Shown: one piece after another, positions 44,509-51,450 of the stretch
Numbering within the stretch: position 1 is the stretch's first letter
How the letters are laid out: every line of letters starts with the position of its first letter
Source: Cellulomonas marina
Lineage (GTDB): Bacteria > Actinomycetota > Actinomycetes > Actinomycetales > Cellulomonadaceae
Direction of reading: 5' to 3'
Assembly: GCF_900111925.1 (NCBI RefSeq)
Contig: NZ_FOKA01000009.1
Span: forward strand, 113,934 to 177,933
DNA: 64,000 bases
The notes under the pieces: model-generated
What the model saw: the letters and a program-made list of their open reading frames with translations, nothing else
What the model was told of the DNA's origin: nothing
The model's database searches: none
Position numbers and translations under genes: made by a program

Positions 44509-45638
44509 GCGCGGGCGCGGCGGCGACGGGCGGCGGGCTGACCTACGCGGCCGCCGGCGTCGACACCGAGGCGGGGGACACCGCCGTCGAGCTGATGAAG
44601 GCGGCGGTGCGCGCCACGCACGGGCCGCAGGTGCTGGGCGGCGTCGGCGGTTTCGCAGGGCTCTGGGACGCCTCCGCGCTCACCGCGTACCGCCGCCCGC
44701 TGCTGGCGACCTCCACCGACGGCGTCGGGACGAAGGTGGCCATCGCGCAGGCGCTCGACCGCCACGACACCATCGGCTTCGACCTCGTCGGCATGGTCGT
44801 CGACGACATCGTCGTCGTGGGCGCCGCGCCGCTGTTCATGACGGACTACATCGCCTGCGGACGGGTGGTCCCCGAGCGCATCGCCGACGTCGTGCGCGGC
44901 ATCGCGGCCGCGTGCGCGGTGGCCGGCACGGCCCTCGTCGGCGGGGAGACCGCGGAGCACCCCGGCCTCATGGCGCCCGACGAGTACGACGTCGCGGGCG
45001 CCGCCACCGGGGTGGTGGAGGCCGACGCGCTGCTGGGCCCGGACCGGGTCCGCGCGGGGGACGTCCTCGTCGCCCTCGGGTCGTCCGGCCTGCACGCCAA
45101 CGGGTACTCGCTCGTGCGCGCGGTCGTCGCGCGATCCGGCTGGGGCCTCGAGCGGCACGTCGACGAGCTGGGCCGGACGCTGGGCGAGGAGCTGCTGGAG
45201 CCGACGCGCGTGTACGCCGCCGACTGCCTCGCGCTCGTCGCCGAGGCAGGCCCGGGCGCCGTCCACGCCTTCAGCCACGTGACCGGCGGCGGCCTGGCGG
45301 CCAACGTCGCGCGCGTGCTGCCGACGGGGCTGGTCGCGGACGTCGACCGCGGCGGCTGGGCGGTGCCGGCGGTGTTCTCGCTGGTGCAGGAGCTCGGCGG
45401 CGTGCCGTGGAGGGACCTCGAGCGGACGCTCAACCTCGGCGTGGGCATGGTCGCCGTCGTCGCGCCCGAGGCCGCCGACGCCGTCACGGCGCACGCGCGG
45501 CGGCTCGGCCTGACGGCGTGGGAGCTCGGCACGGTCCGGGCGCTGACCGACGACGACGCGACCCGGCCCGGGCTCGTCGCCGGGACGAAGGGCGTCGACG
45601 GCGGGGCCGTGCTGCTGCACGGGTCCTACCGCTGCTGA
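44505..45638 (+). CDS. purM: Phosphoribosylformylglycinamidine cyclo-ligase (AIR synthase)
   Basis: A 377-residue ATP-dependent enzyme converting FGAM to AIR. It has TYAAAGVDTEAGDTAVELMK at the start, TSTDGVGTKVAIA, GFDLVGMVVDDIVVVGA, GGETAEHPGLM and SHVTGGGLAANVARVLP. GTG 44505 overlaps the purF stop, so the two are translationally coupled. A strong hairpin follows 70 bases downstream. Confidence 0.97.
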   Translation: MSAGAAATGGGLTYAAAGVDTEAGDTAVELMKAAVRATHGPQVLGGVGGFAGLWDASALTAYRRPLLATSTDGVGTKVAIAQALDRHDTIGFDLVGMVVDDIVVVGAAPLFMTDYIACGRVVPERIADVVRGIAAACAVAGTALVGGETAEHPGLMAPDEYDVAGAATGVVEADALLGPDRVRAGDVLVALGSSGLHANGYSLVRAVVARSGWGLERHVDELGRTLGEELLEPTRVYAADCLALVAEAGPGAVHAFSHVTGGGLAANVARVLPTGLVADVDRGGWAVPAVFSLVQELGGVPWRDLERTLNLGVGMVAVVAPEAADAVTAHARRLGLTAWELGTVRALTDDDATRPGLVAGTKGVDGGAVLLHGSYRC

Positions 45639-45709
45639 CGCCCCGGCGCCGGCGCCCTGTCCGTGCTGGTCCCCCGCGCGCAGCCCGTGCCGCGCTGGTC
45701 CCGGACGCG

Positions 45710-45745
45710 CACCGGCCGGCCACCCCTGCGGGCGGCCGGCCGGTG
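45710..45745. terminator. Bidirectional hairpin after purM
   Basis: A perfect 12-bp inverted repeat, CACCGGCCGGCC (45710-45721) with GGCCGGCCGGTG (45734-45745), 12-base loop, between the convergent purM and DUF3073 genes. Confidence 0.75.
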
Positions 45746-45780
45746 ACGGTCAGCGGGTGCGCCGACGGCGGACGACGAGG

Positions 45781-45990
45781 TCAGCGATCGTCGTCGTCGT
45801 CCGACCAGCGGTCCCAGTCCGAGGGGCGATCCGTGGTGTCCACGGCCCCGCGGCTCCGCTCGGGAGCGGGGTCACGGTGGCCGACGGCCCCGAGCTCCTG
45901 CTCCAGCGCCCGGTAGTTCGTCTCCGGGCTGTAGTACTTGAGCTCGCGAGCGACCTTGGTCTGCTTCGCCTTCTGACGGCCGCGCCCCAT
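45781..45990 (-). CDS. DUF3073 protein
   Basis: A 69-residue actinobacterial protein. The conserved head MGRGRQKAKQTKVARELKYY is followed by SPETNYRALEQELG and an acidic tail ending DDDDDR. Its place between purM and bldC is conserved in many actinomycetes. GAGGGGG precedes the ATG. Function unknown; the basic head and acidic tail suggest nucleic-acid or ribosome contact, which is only a guess. Confidence 0.9.
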   Translation of the reverse strand: MGRGRQKAKQTKVARELKYYSPETNYRALEQELGAVGHRDPAPERSRGAVDTTDRPSDWDRWSDDDDDR

Positions 45991-46472
45991 GGCATCGACC
46001 CCCTCTTACGTGAGTGTGGGGCGGCTCCGTGTCGTGCACGGGCGGCCCCTGATGCCGGTTCGTTGTGTCGGAGCGACACGCTACATGGTGCGACGCCCTC
46101 TCGACCACCGCGGACGAGGAGTGGGACGCCCGCCGCGGTGTGGCCCGCGACACGTCCCCTGCCGCCGGCCCGACGGTGACGTCACGACCGCCGCCTGCGA
46201 CGTCGTCGCTGGTCGAGGGCCGCGACCGCGCACGCCCCGGCGTCCGGCGCGGGCGGGTGACGGGCATGGCGAGGGGTGGTCGTCGCATGACCCGACGTTC
46301 ACCTGGACCTGTGGTGCGCCTGATCCGGACCCGTCCAGCACGTGACCCCGGCGATCGCCGGACGTGGGGCATCGGCGTAGATTGTCCGCACTGGGACGAT
46401 CTCCGTCAGGGGGCGGAGGACGCCATCCGCAGGGGGAGGTCGTCGTCCCGCACGAGGGCCTGGAGGTGTGTC
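45991..46472. other. 482-bp intergenic region between DUF3073 and bldC
   Basis: No credible gene. The one structural feature I find is the perfect inverted repeat GTGTCG-GAG-CGACAC (46065-46079), placed where it could be an operator for the minus-strand DUF3073 gene or a short hairpin. Longer open frames here have no coding character. The region implies a long 5' leader or a distant promoter for bldC. Confidence 0.5.
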
Positions 46473-46679
46473 ATGGCACTGCAGTCAGAGTCGGAGACGC
46501 TGCTGACACCGTCCGAGGTGGCCAGCATGTTCCGCGTCGACCCGAAGACGGTCACGCGCTGGGCCAAGGCGGGCAAGCTCTCCTCGATCCGCACGCTCGG
46601 CGGCCACCGCCGCTACCGCGAGTCGGAGGTCCGTCGACTGCTCGACGGCCTGCCCTCGCCGCGGGTCCAGACGAGCTGA
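46473..46679 (+). CDS. bldC: BldC-family MerR-like developmental regulator
   Basis: A 68-residue DNA-binding protein consisting only of a MerR-type winged helix (LLTPSEVASMFRVDPKTVTRWAKAGKLSSIRTLGGHRRYRESEVRRLLDGL). This is almost the Streptomyces BldC sequence. BldC binds direct repeats cooperatively without a dimerisation helix. GGAGG (46462-46466) six bases before ATG 46473 sets the start. It is the end of the purF-purM-DUF3073-bldC neighbourhood. Confidence 0.95.
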   Translation: MALQSESETLLTPSEVASMFRVDPKTVTRWAKAGKLSSIRTLGGHRRYRESEVRRLLDGLPSPRVQTS

Positions 46680-46711
46680 TCCGGCCCGCAGCGACCCGAG
46701 CGCAGGTAGAG

Positions 46712-46745
46712 GACGCCGCCGCAGCCCACGGGCCACGGCGGCGTC
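46712..46745. terminator. Hairpin after bldC
   Basis: GACGCCGCCG (46712-46721) pairs with CGGCGGCGTC (46736-46745), a perfect 10-bp stem; the 14-base loop holds a small CCC/GGG pair. It lies between convergent bldC and the DUF3618 gene. Confidence 0.65.
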
Positions 46746-46750
46746 GTCGT

Positions 46751-46798
46751 GTCAGCGCACCCGTCAGCGCATCCGTCAGCGCATCCGTCAGTGCCGGC
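46751..46798. repeat. 12-bp tandem array beyond the DUF3618 stop, 4 units
   Basis: GTCAGCGCACCC, two GTCAGCGCATCC and a fourth, diverged unit follow one another. The array starts outside the gene and its last unit contains the DUF3618 stop codon. Confidence 0.75.
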
Positions 46799-47072
46799 GG
46801 CGGACCGCGATCGTCACCACGAGCGCGAGGGCGCCGACGACGCCCCCCAGCACCATGCGGGCGCGGTTGCGGTCCTGCGGCGGCGCGTCCGAGCCGACGG
46901 CGTCCTGGACGAGCTTGCGGCCGCTCTCGACCGCGCGCGTGGCGTTGGCCTTCGGGTCGAGGCGGTCCGTCAGCTCGTCGACGGTCTCGGCGAGCTGCCG
47001 ACGCGTGGCGGCCAGCTCCGCCTCGAGCGCGACCGTGCGCGGCGTGGCGAAGGTCCCGTTCTTGTCGCTCAT
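46788..47072 (-). CDS. DUF3618 protein
   Basis: A 94-residue protein with an amphipathic coiled-coil (TVALEAELAATRRQLAETVDELTDRLDPKANATRAVE) and one C-terminal membrane span (MVLGGVVGALALVVTIAV) ending in RRRH. This is the DUF3618 layout. It overlaps the holin-like gene by one base (TGATG); the two are a common actinobacterial pair of envelope proteins with no settled role. Confidence 0.88.
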   Translation of the reverse strand: MSDKNGTFATPRTVALEAELAATRRQLAETVDELTDRLDPKANATRAVESGRKLVQDAVGSDAPPQDRNRARMVLGGVVGALALVVTIAVRRRH

Positions 47073-47503
47073 CAGCCGATGGCCTCCTTCACGGCGGTGA
47101 CGTCCTCGTGGACGTTCTCGGTGGCACGGGTCGGCTTCGGCGGGGACCCCGCGTCCAGCCGCTTCTTGCCGAGCAGGGCGAGCACGGCGACGACGACGGT
47201 GAGCACGACGACGACGATCAGCGCGGCAAGCCACAGCGGCAGGAACAGGTCGAGCACGATGACCACGAGCGCCAGCACGGCGATGCCGAGGTAGGCGGCC
47301 ACCACCGCGGCGCCGATGAGCAGCCCGGCGCCGAGGCCCAGGGACTTCGTCTTCTCGACGAGCTCGGCCTTGGCCAGGTCGATCTCGGCGCGCACGAGGC
47401 GCGCCCCCTGCTCGCTGAGGTCGCTGACCAGCTGGCCGAGCGACCGCCCGGTGGTGCCGGCGCTCGTGCCCGCGCTCGTGCCCGCACTCGTGCTCGTGCT
47501 CAT
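47072..47503 (-). CDS. Phage-holin-family (DUF1469) membrane protein
   Basis: A 143-residue protein with the conserved start RSLGQLVSDLSEQGARLVRAEIDLAKAELVEK and two closely spaced hydrophobic hairpins (LGAGLLIGAAVVAAYLGIAVLALVVIVL; LWLAALIVVVVLTVVVAVLALL). Despite its name the family is a normal chromosomal envelope component, and no phage genes are near. The first ~17 residues are SAGT repeats from a 12-bp array (47454-47501, four units). Confidence 0.87.
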   Translation of the reverse strand: MSTSTSAGTSAGTSAGTTGRSLGQLVSDLSEQGARLVRAEIDLAKAELVEKTKSLGLGAGLLIGAAVVAAYLGIAVLALVVIVLDLFLPLWLAALIVVVVLTVVVAVLALLGKKRLDAGSPPKPTRATENVHEDVTAVKEAIG

Positions 47504-47701
47504 GGAGGACCCTTCGTCGACGGCAGTGGCCGTGGGGCGCGGGGCCCCACGGGGTGCATCGGCACAGTCTGTCGGTCCGCCGGTCCCGACGCGAGACGAA
47601 CCCGGACCGGACCCGCTGGTCCCGCGCACGTCACACCGGTGTCGTGGTGCCGGGGGACGCGCGAGGCTCCGGGACGGGGGACGCGACGCGGGCCGCGGTC
47701 G

Positions 47702-48652
47702 TCAGGAGCGCCGGCCCAGCAGGTGGGTCAGGAGGCCGGCGGTCGTCGTGTCGTCGACCGGCACGGACGTGCCGTCCAGCGAGCGGATCGGCACGGACTG
47801 CCGACCGCTCGACAGCAGCCAGAGGCCGTCCGCCTCCCGCAGCCGCTCGACGGTGAGCTGCACCTCCGCGGTGGTCAGCCCCTGCGCGGCGAACCACGCG
47901 AAGGCGGCCGCCTGCGTCGTCCCGGCGAGGATGCCCTGGTCGGTCGCCGGCGTGACGACCCGGTCGCCGTACCGGGCGACGAGCGTGGACGTCGGCCCCT
48001 CGAGGACGAACCCGTCGGATGACACGAGCACGACGTCCTGCGCGCCGCGCCGAGCCGCCTCGCGGTACACCGCCTTGTTGACCGCGTAGCTGAGCGTCTT
48101 CGCACCCTGCAGCAGCCACGGCGAGGTCTGCGCGACGTCGTGCCGGTACCCGCGGTCGAGCGTGACGACGTCGACGCCCTCCGTGCGCTCGCGCCGGAAG
48201 TCCGCCCCCGGGTCCGTGTAGACCCACGCCGTGACGGCCGGGCGGCCGTGCGCGTCCGTGGCGCCCTCGACCCCGCGGGTGACGACGAGCTTGCACAGCA
48301 GCTCCGGCAGGGGCTCGTGCAGCTCGACCGAGCGCAGGACGGCGGTGCGGAGCACGTCGAGGTCGAGTGCGGGCAGGTCGAGCAGCGTTGCGGACCGGGC
48401 GAGCCGGACCAGGTGCGGCTCGAGCGCCTGCACCGCGCCCTCGACGACGCCGAAGGACTCGAAGATGCCGTCGCCGCGGGTGACCCCGAGGTCCAGCACG
48501 GTCACGTGCGGCGCCGCGGGGTCGACCGCGCGGATGCGGGCGTCGTCGTCGGGCGCGGTCGTGGCAGTCGTGACGCCGGGAGCCGGGGTGCCGGCGGGCG
48601 CCCCGCCCAGCGGGGGCAGGGCGTCGACGAGGAGGAGGACGGGCACGGTCAC
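47702..48652 (-). CDS. Class IV PLP aminotransferase (4-amino-4-deoxychorismate lyase or D-amino-acid aminotransferase type)
   Basis: A 316-residue fold-type IV PLP enzyme: DLGVTRGDGIFESFGVVEG, LVVTRGVEG, then LLQGAKTLSYAVNKAVYREAARRGAQDVVLVSSDGFVLEGPTSTLVA with the likely PLP lysine in GAKTLSYA, and PATDQGILAGTTQA for phosphate binding. It could be PabC (folate) or a D-amino-acid/branched-chain aminotransferase; the sequence alone does not decide. GTG 48652 overlaps the racemase stop, so it is translated with the amino-acid racemase genes, which favours an amino-acid role. Confidence 0.83.
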   Translation of the reverse strand: MTVPVLLLVDALPPLGGAPAGTPAPGVTTATTAPDDDARIRAVDPAAPHVTVLDLGVTRGDGIFESFGVVEGAVQALEPHLVRLARSATLLDLPALDLDVLRTAVLRSVELHEPLPELLCKLVVTRGVEGATDAHGRPAVTAWVYTDPGADFRRERTEGVDVVTLDRGYRHDVAQTSPWLLQGAKTLSYAVNKAVYREAARRGAQDVVLVSSDGFVLEGPTSTLVARYGDRVVTPATDQGILAGTTQAAAFAWFAAQGLTTAEVQLTVERLREADGLWLLSSGRQSVPIRSLDGTSVPVDDTTTAGLLTHLLGRRS

Positions 48653-49815
48653 GCTCCCTGGGTGCGGGTGCCGGAGGGGACCTCGACGACGTCGCCGCCG
48701 TCGAGCCGGAAGGTGGTGGAGGACTGGGCGTTGGCGATGACCCAGTCGCGGTCGACGTCGAAGCCGAGGCCGGGACCGGTGGGGACCGCCGTGACCCCGT
48801 CGCGGGAGACGACGGGCGGCACGACGACGTCCCGTGCGTAGTACTTGCCGGAGCCCGAGACGTCGGACGGCAGCGAGAACCCGGGCAGGCTCGACAGCGC
48901 GAGGTTCGCGGCACGTCCGACGCCGAACTCGTGCATGCCGCCGCACCACACGGGCACGTCGTGCTCGCGCGCCAGGTCGTGAGCGGCCAGCGCCGGCGTC
49001 AGCCCGCCCATCCGGGAGACCTTGATGTTGAGGATGCTCCCCGCCCGCAGCGCCAGCATGGTGCGCAGGTCGTCGAGCGCCACCACGGACTCGTCGAGGC
49101 AGACGGGCGTGTCCATCCGCTCGGCCAGGGCCGCGTGCGAGAGGAAGTCGCGCGGCCCGAAGGGCTGCTCGACCATCGTCAGCCCGTACCGGTCGAGGCC
49201 CGCGAGCACCGCGAACGCCTCGTCCGTCGCCGGGTAGGCGCCGTTCGCGTCGACGTGCAGGTCGTGGTCGGGAAAGGCCGCGCGCACGGCCGCCACCGGC
49301 TCCGCGTCCCAGCCCGGCGCGATCTTGAGCTTCACGCGGCCGTAGCCGGCGTCGACCTGGAGCTGCACCTGCTCCAGCAGCGCGTCGACCGTCGGCTCGA
49401 TCCCCAGCGAGACCCCCACGGGCACCTCCGTGCGCGTGCCGCCGAGCGCCGTGGCGAGCGGGACGCCCTGCGCCTGCGCCCAGAGCGTCCAGCACGCGGC
49501 GTCGACGCCGGCCTTGGCGAACTCGTGCCCGCGGACCTTGCGCCACGCCTCCGTGGCCTCGCGCGGGTGCTCCCACTCCGCGCGCAGGAGCGCGGGCAGC
49601 AGGTGCTCGCGCGCGACGAGCAGCGTCGTGCCGACCGTCTCCGAGGAGTAGAACGGGCCCGACGGGGAGGCGATCTCGCCCCAGCCGACCGTGCCGTCCT
49701 CCGCGACGAGCTCGACGAGGACGTGCTGCAGCCAGCTCTTCGCGTGCGAGCTCGTCGTGAAGGCGTGCACCAGGGGCAGGCGCACCACCGTCGCCGTCGC
49801 CTCGACGACCCTCAT
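48649..49815 (-). CDS. menC: N-succinylamino-acid racemase / o-succinylbenzoate synthase (enolase superfamily)
   Basis: A 388-residue muconate-lactonising-type enzyme. Catalytic residues are all present: K162 and K164 (VKLK), metal ligands D189, E216 and D241, and K265 (NIKVSRMGG). Members of this family make o-succinylbenzoate for menaquinone, racemise N-succinyl (N-acyl) amino acids, or both. No other menaquinone gene is here; the neighbours are a GNAT and an M20 hydrolase, the classic partners of the racemase. The ATG overlaps the SIS gene stop. The menC symbol reflects family only. Confidence 0.9.
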   Translation of the reverse strand: MRVVEATATVVRLPLVHAFTTSSHAKSWLQHVLVELVAEDGTVGWGEIASPSGPFYSSETVGTTLLVAREHLLPALLRAEWEHPREATEAWRKVRGHEFAKAGVDAACWTLWAQAQGVPLATALGGTRTEVPVGVSLGIEPTVDALLEQVQLQVDAGYGRVKLKIAPGWDAEPVAAVRAAFPDHDLHVDANGAYPATDEAFAVLAGLDRYGLTMVEQPFGPRDFLSHAALAERMDTPVCLDESVVALDDLRTMLALRAGSILNIKVSRMGGLTPALAAHDLAREHDVPVWCGGMHEFGVGRAANLALSSLPGFSLPSDVSGSGKYYARDVVVPPVVSRDGVTAVPTGPGLGFDVDRDWVIANAQSSTTFRLDGGDVVEVPSGTRTQGA

Positions 49816-50534
49816 CGCGTCCCCCTCCGGGTGGTGTCCGTCTCGTGCTGCGGGGTGCGCCCCGTGTGCTCGTCGGCCGCGACGTACACGCCCAGGGCAC
49901 CGCTGATGCGGTCGCGGTCGGCCAGGCGACGGCGGGCACCCTTCGCGCTGGCGGTGGTGAGCGCCCCCAGCAGGTGGACGGTGGCCGCGACGGCGGTGGG
50001 GGAGTCGGCCCAGGAGGCGGAGTCGGTGCCGACGACCACCGTGACGGCGGCGTGCCGTGCCAGCGGCGCCCTCTCGTCGTCCGTCACGGCGACGAGCGTG
50101 CCACCGCCGGCGACGAACTGCTCCGCGATCCCGAGCGTCGTGCGCCGGTAGCGCCGGAACGAGAAGGCGACGAGCACGTCGGTGTCCCGCACCTCGGTGA
50201 GCACGTCGAGTGCGCCGACGATGGTGTCGTCGACGAGCGTCACCTGCGACAGCGCCGCCGACAGGTCCGCGGCCAGCAGCGTCGCGTACGCGAAGGACTT
50301 GCCGGCGCCCGTGACGAACCGGCGCCGGGCGCCGACGACGAGGGCCGCCGCGCGCAGCACCTCGCCCGACGCGGTGTGCCGCGCGAGGGTCGCCGCGAGC
50401 GTGCGCGACTCCTGCTCGACGAGGCGGGCCTGGAGCACGGCCGCCGAGGCGCGGCCCTGCGCGCGCGCCCCGAAGCGCGCGGACGGGCTGCTGAGCCGTC
50501 GGTGCTCGGCGTGCGCGTCGGCCGCGCCCGTCAC
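49812..50534 (-). CDS. SIS-domain protein without a DNA-binding domain
   Basis: A 240-residue protein whose core is an RpiR/MurR-like SIS fold (VVGARRRFVTGAGKSFAYATLLAADLSAAL; VRDTDVLVAFSFRRYRRTTLGIAEQF; GTLVAVTDDERAPLA). The N-terminal ~50 residues are polar and do not form the HTH_6 domain usual in RpiR regulators. It could be a sugar-phosphate isomerase-like sensor or a regulator that lost its HTH. GTG 50534 overlaps the GNAT stop and its end overlaps the racemase start. Confidence 0.78.
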   Translation of the reverse strand: MTGAADAHAEHRRLSSPSARFGARAQGRASAAVLQARLVEQESRTLAATLARHTASGEVLRAAALVVGARRRFVTGAGKSFAYATLLAADLSAALSQVTLVDDTIVGALDVLTEVRDTDVLVAFSFRRYRRTTLGIAEQFVAGGGTLVAVTDDERAPLARHAAVTVVVGTDSASWADSPTAVAATVHLLGALTTASAKGARRRLADRDRISGALGVYVAADEHTGRTPQHETDTTRRGTR

Positions 50535-51331
50535 CGTCCCGCCTCGCAGACGTACACGGCGGTCCCCGCGTCGAGCCGCACGCAGGAGACGGCGGCCAGG
50601 CCCTCGTCGAGCAGCCCGGCCAGCGCGTCCTCCACGCGGGCGCCCGTCGCGCGGGCGGCCGCCCGGTCGCCGGAGCCCACCTGGAGCGTCGCCGGGAACG
50701 GGACCGCCGCCACGCCCGGCAGCGTCGGGTGCCGCAGGACGCGGCCCCAGTCCGCGGGGCCGCTGGGCTCCCAGGGGGCGGGGGGCGCGGGGCGGTCCGC
50801 GGGGTCCTGCCCCGGGTCCCGCTGCAGGTCCCGCGTCAGGTCCCACTCGACGACGAGGCGGTCGGAGTCGCCGTCGGCGTACAGGTCGCGGTGCAGCCAG
50901 CGGCCGACGGCGCCGAGCACGTCGAGGTTGAGGTGCGCGTTGCGGGCGTAGAGCGGGTCGAAGGACCACCGCATCGTCGTGAAGCCCCGCTCGAGCGCCG
51001 CCAGCCGCTGCGCGTGCTTCAGCCGGCGGCCCAGCCCGAGGCCCTGCGCGTCCGCGGCGACGACGACGGCCTGCGAGTAGAACCAGGCGCGGGAGCCGTC
51101 CCACCCGGGGAACCCGTACCCGAAGGCGACGAGGCGGCCGTCCGTCGTCCGGGCGCCGAGCGCCGCGCCCCCGTTGGCGGCGAGGGCCAGGAGCAGGCGG
51201 CGGTTGAGGCCGCTCTCGGACCCGTCGTAGCCGAACACCGCCCGGTACAGGTGCGAGGCCTCGTCGAGCTCCGCGGCGGTGCGCAGGTGGTCGACGACGA
51301 CGTCGGGGGTGCCGACCGGGGACTGGGTCAC
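50531..51331 (-). CDS. GNAT acyltransferase, possible amino-acid N-succinyltransferase
   Basis: A 266-residue GNAT protein of the kind found beside N-succinylamino-acid racemase genes (COG3375-like). The acetyl-CoA loop is AQGLGLGRRLKHAQRLAAL, preceded by WFYSQAVVVAAD, and MRWSFDPLYARNAHLNLDVLGAVGRWLHRDLY is a characteristic segment. In Geobacillus the equivalent enzyme succinylates D-amino acids. GTG 51331 is fixed by the promoter: TATGAT six bases upstream. It heads the four-gene operon. Confidence 0.85.
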   Translation of the reverse strand: MTQSPVGTPDVVVDHLRTAAELDEASHLYRAVFGYDGSESGLNRRLLLALAANGGAALGARTTDGRLVAFGYGFPGWDGSRAWFYSQAVVVAADAQGLGLGRRLKHAQRLAALERGFTTMRWSFDPLYARNAHLNLDVLGAVGRWLHRDLYADGDSDRLVVEWDLTRDLQRDPGQDPADRPAPPAPWEPSGPADWGRVLRHPTLPGVAAVPFPATLQVGSGDRAAARATGARVEDALAGLLDEGLAAVSCVRLDAGTAVYVCEAGR

Positions 51332-51337
51332 GCCGCG

Positions 51338-51366
51338 ATCATAGGGAACGTATCTTGCGGTGTCAC
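51338..51366 (-). promoter_or_regulatory. Promoter of the GNAT-SIS-racemase-aminotransferase operon
   Basis: On the minus strand GTGACA (51366-51361) and TATGAT (51343-51338) are exactly 17 bp apart, and the GTG begins six bases after the -10 box. This is the best sigma-70-like promoter I see in the window and implies a leaderless mRNA. Confidence 0.7.
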
Positions 51367-51450
51367 CATCGTGGGCGGGGATCGGTGCTGCACGCGGACG
51401 CCCGTCTGGCGTCCCCGTTCCGAGCGGGACCTGCCGCGTATGCTCGCCGC

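Noticed and set aside
47072..47503. Holin-like protein as a sign of a prophage
   Set aside because: The DUF1469 family is a routine chromosomal envelope protein paired with DUF3618; there is no integrase, portal, capsid or lysin gene nearby.
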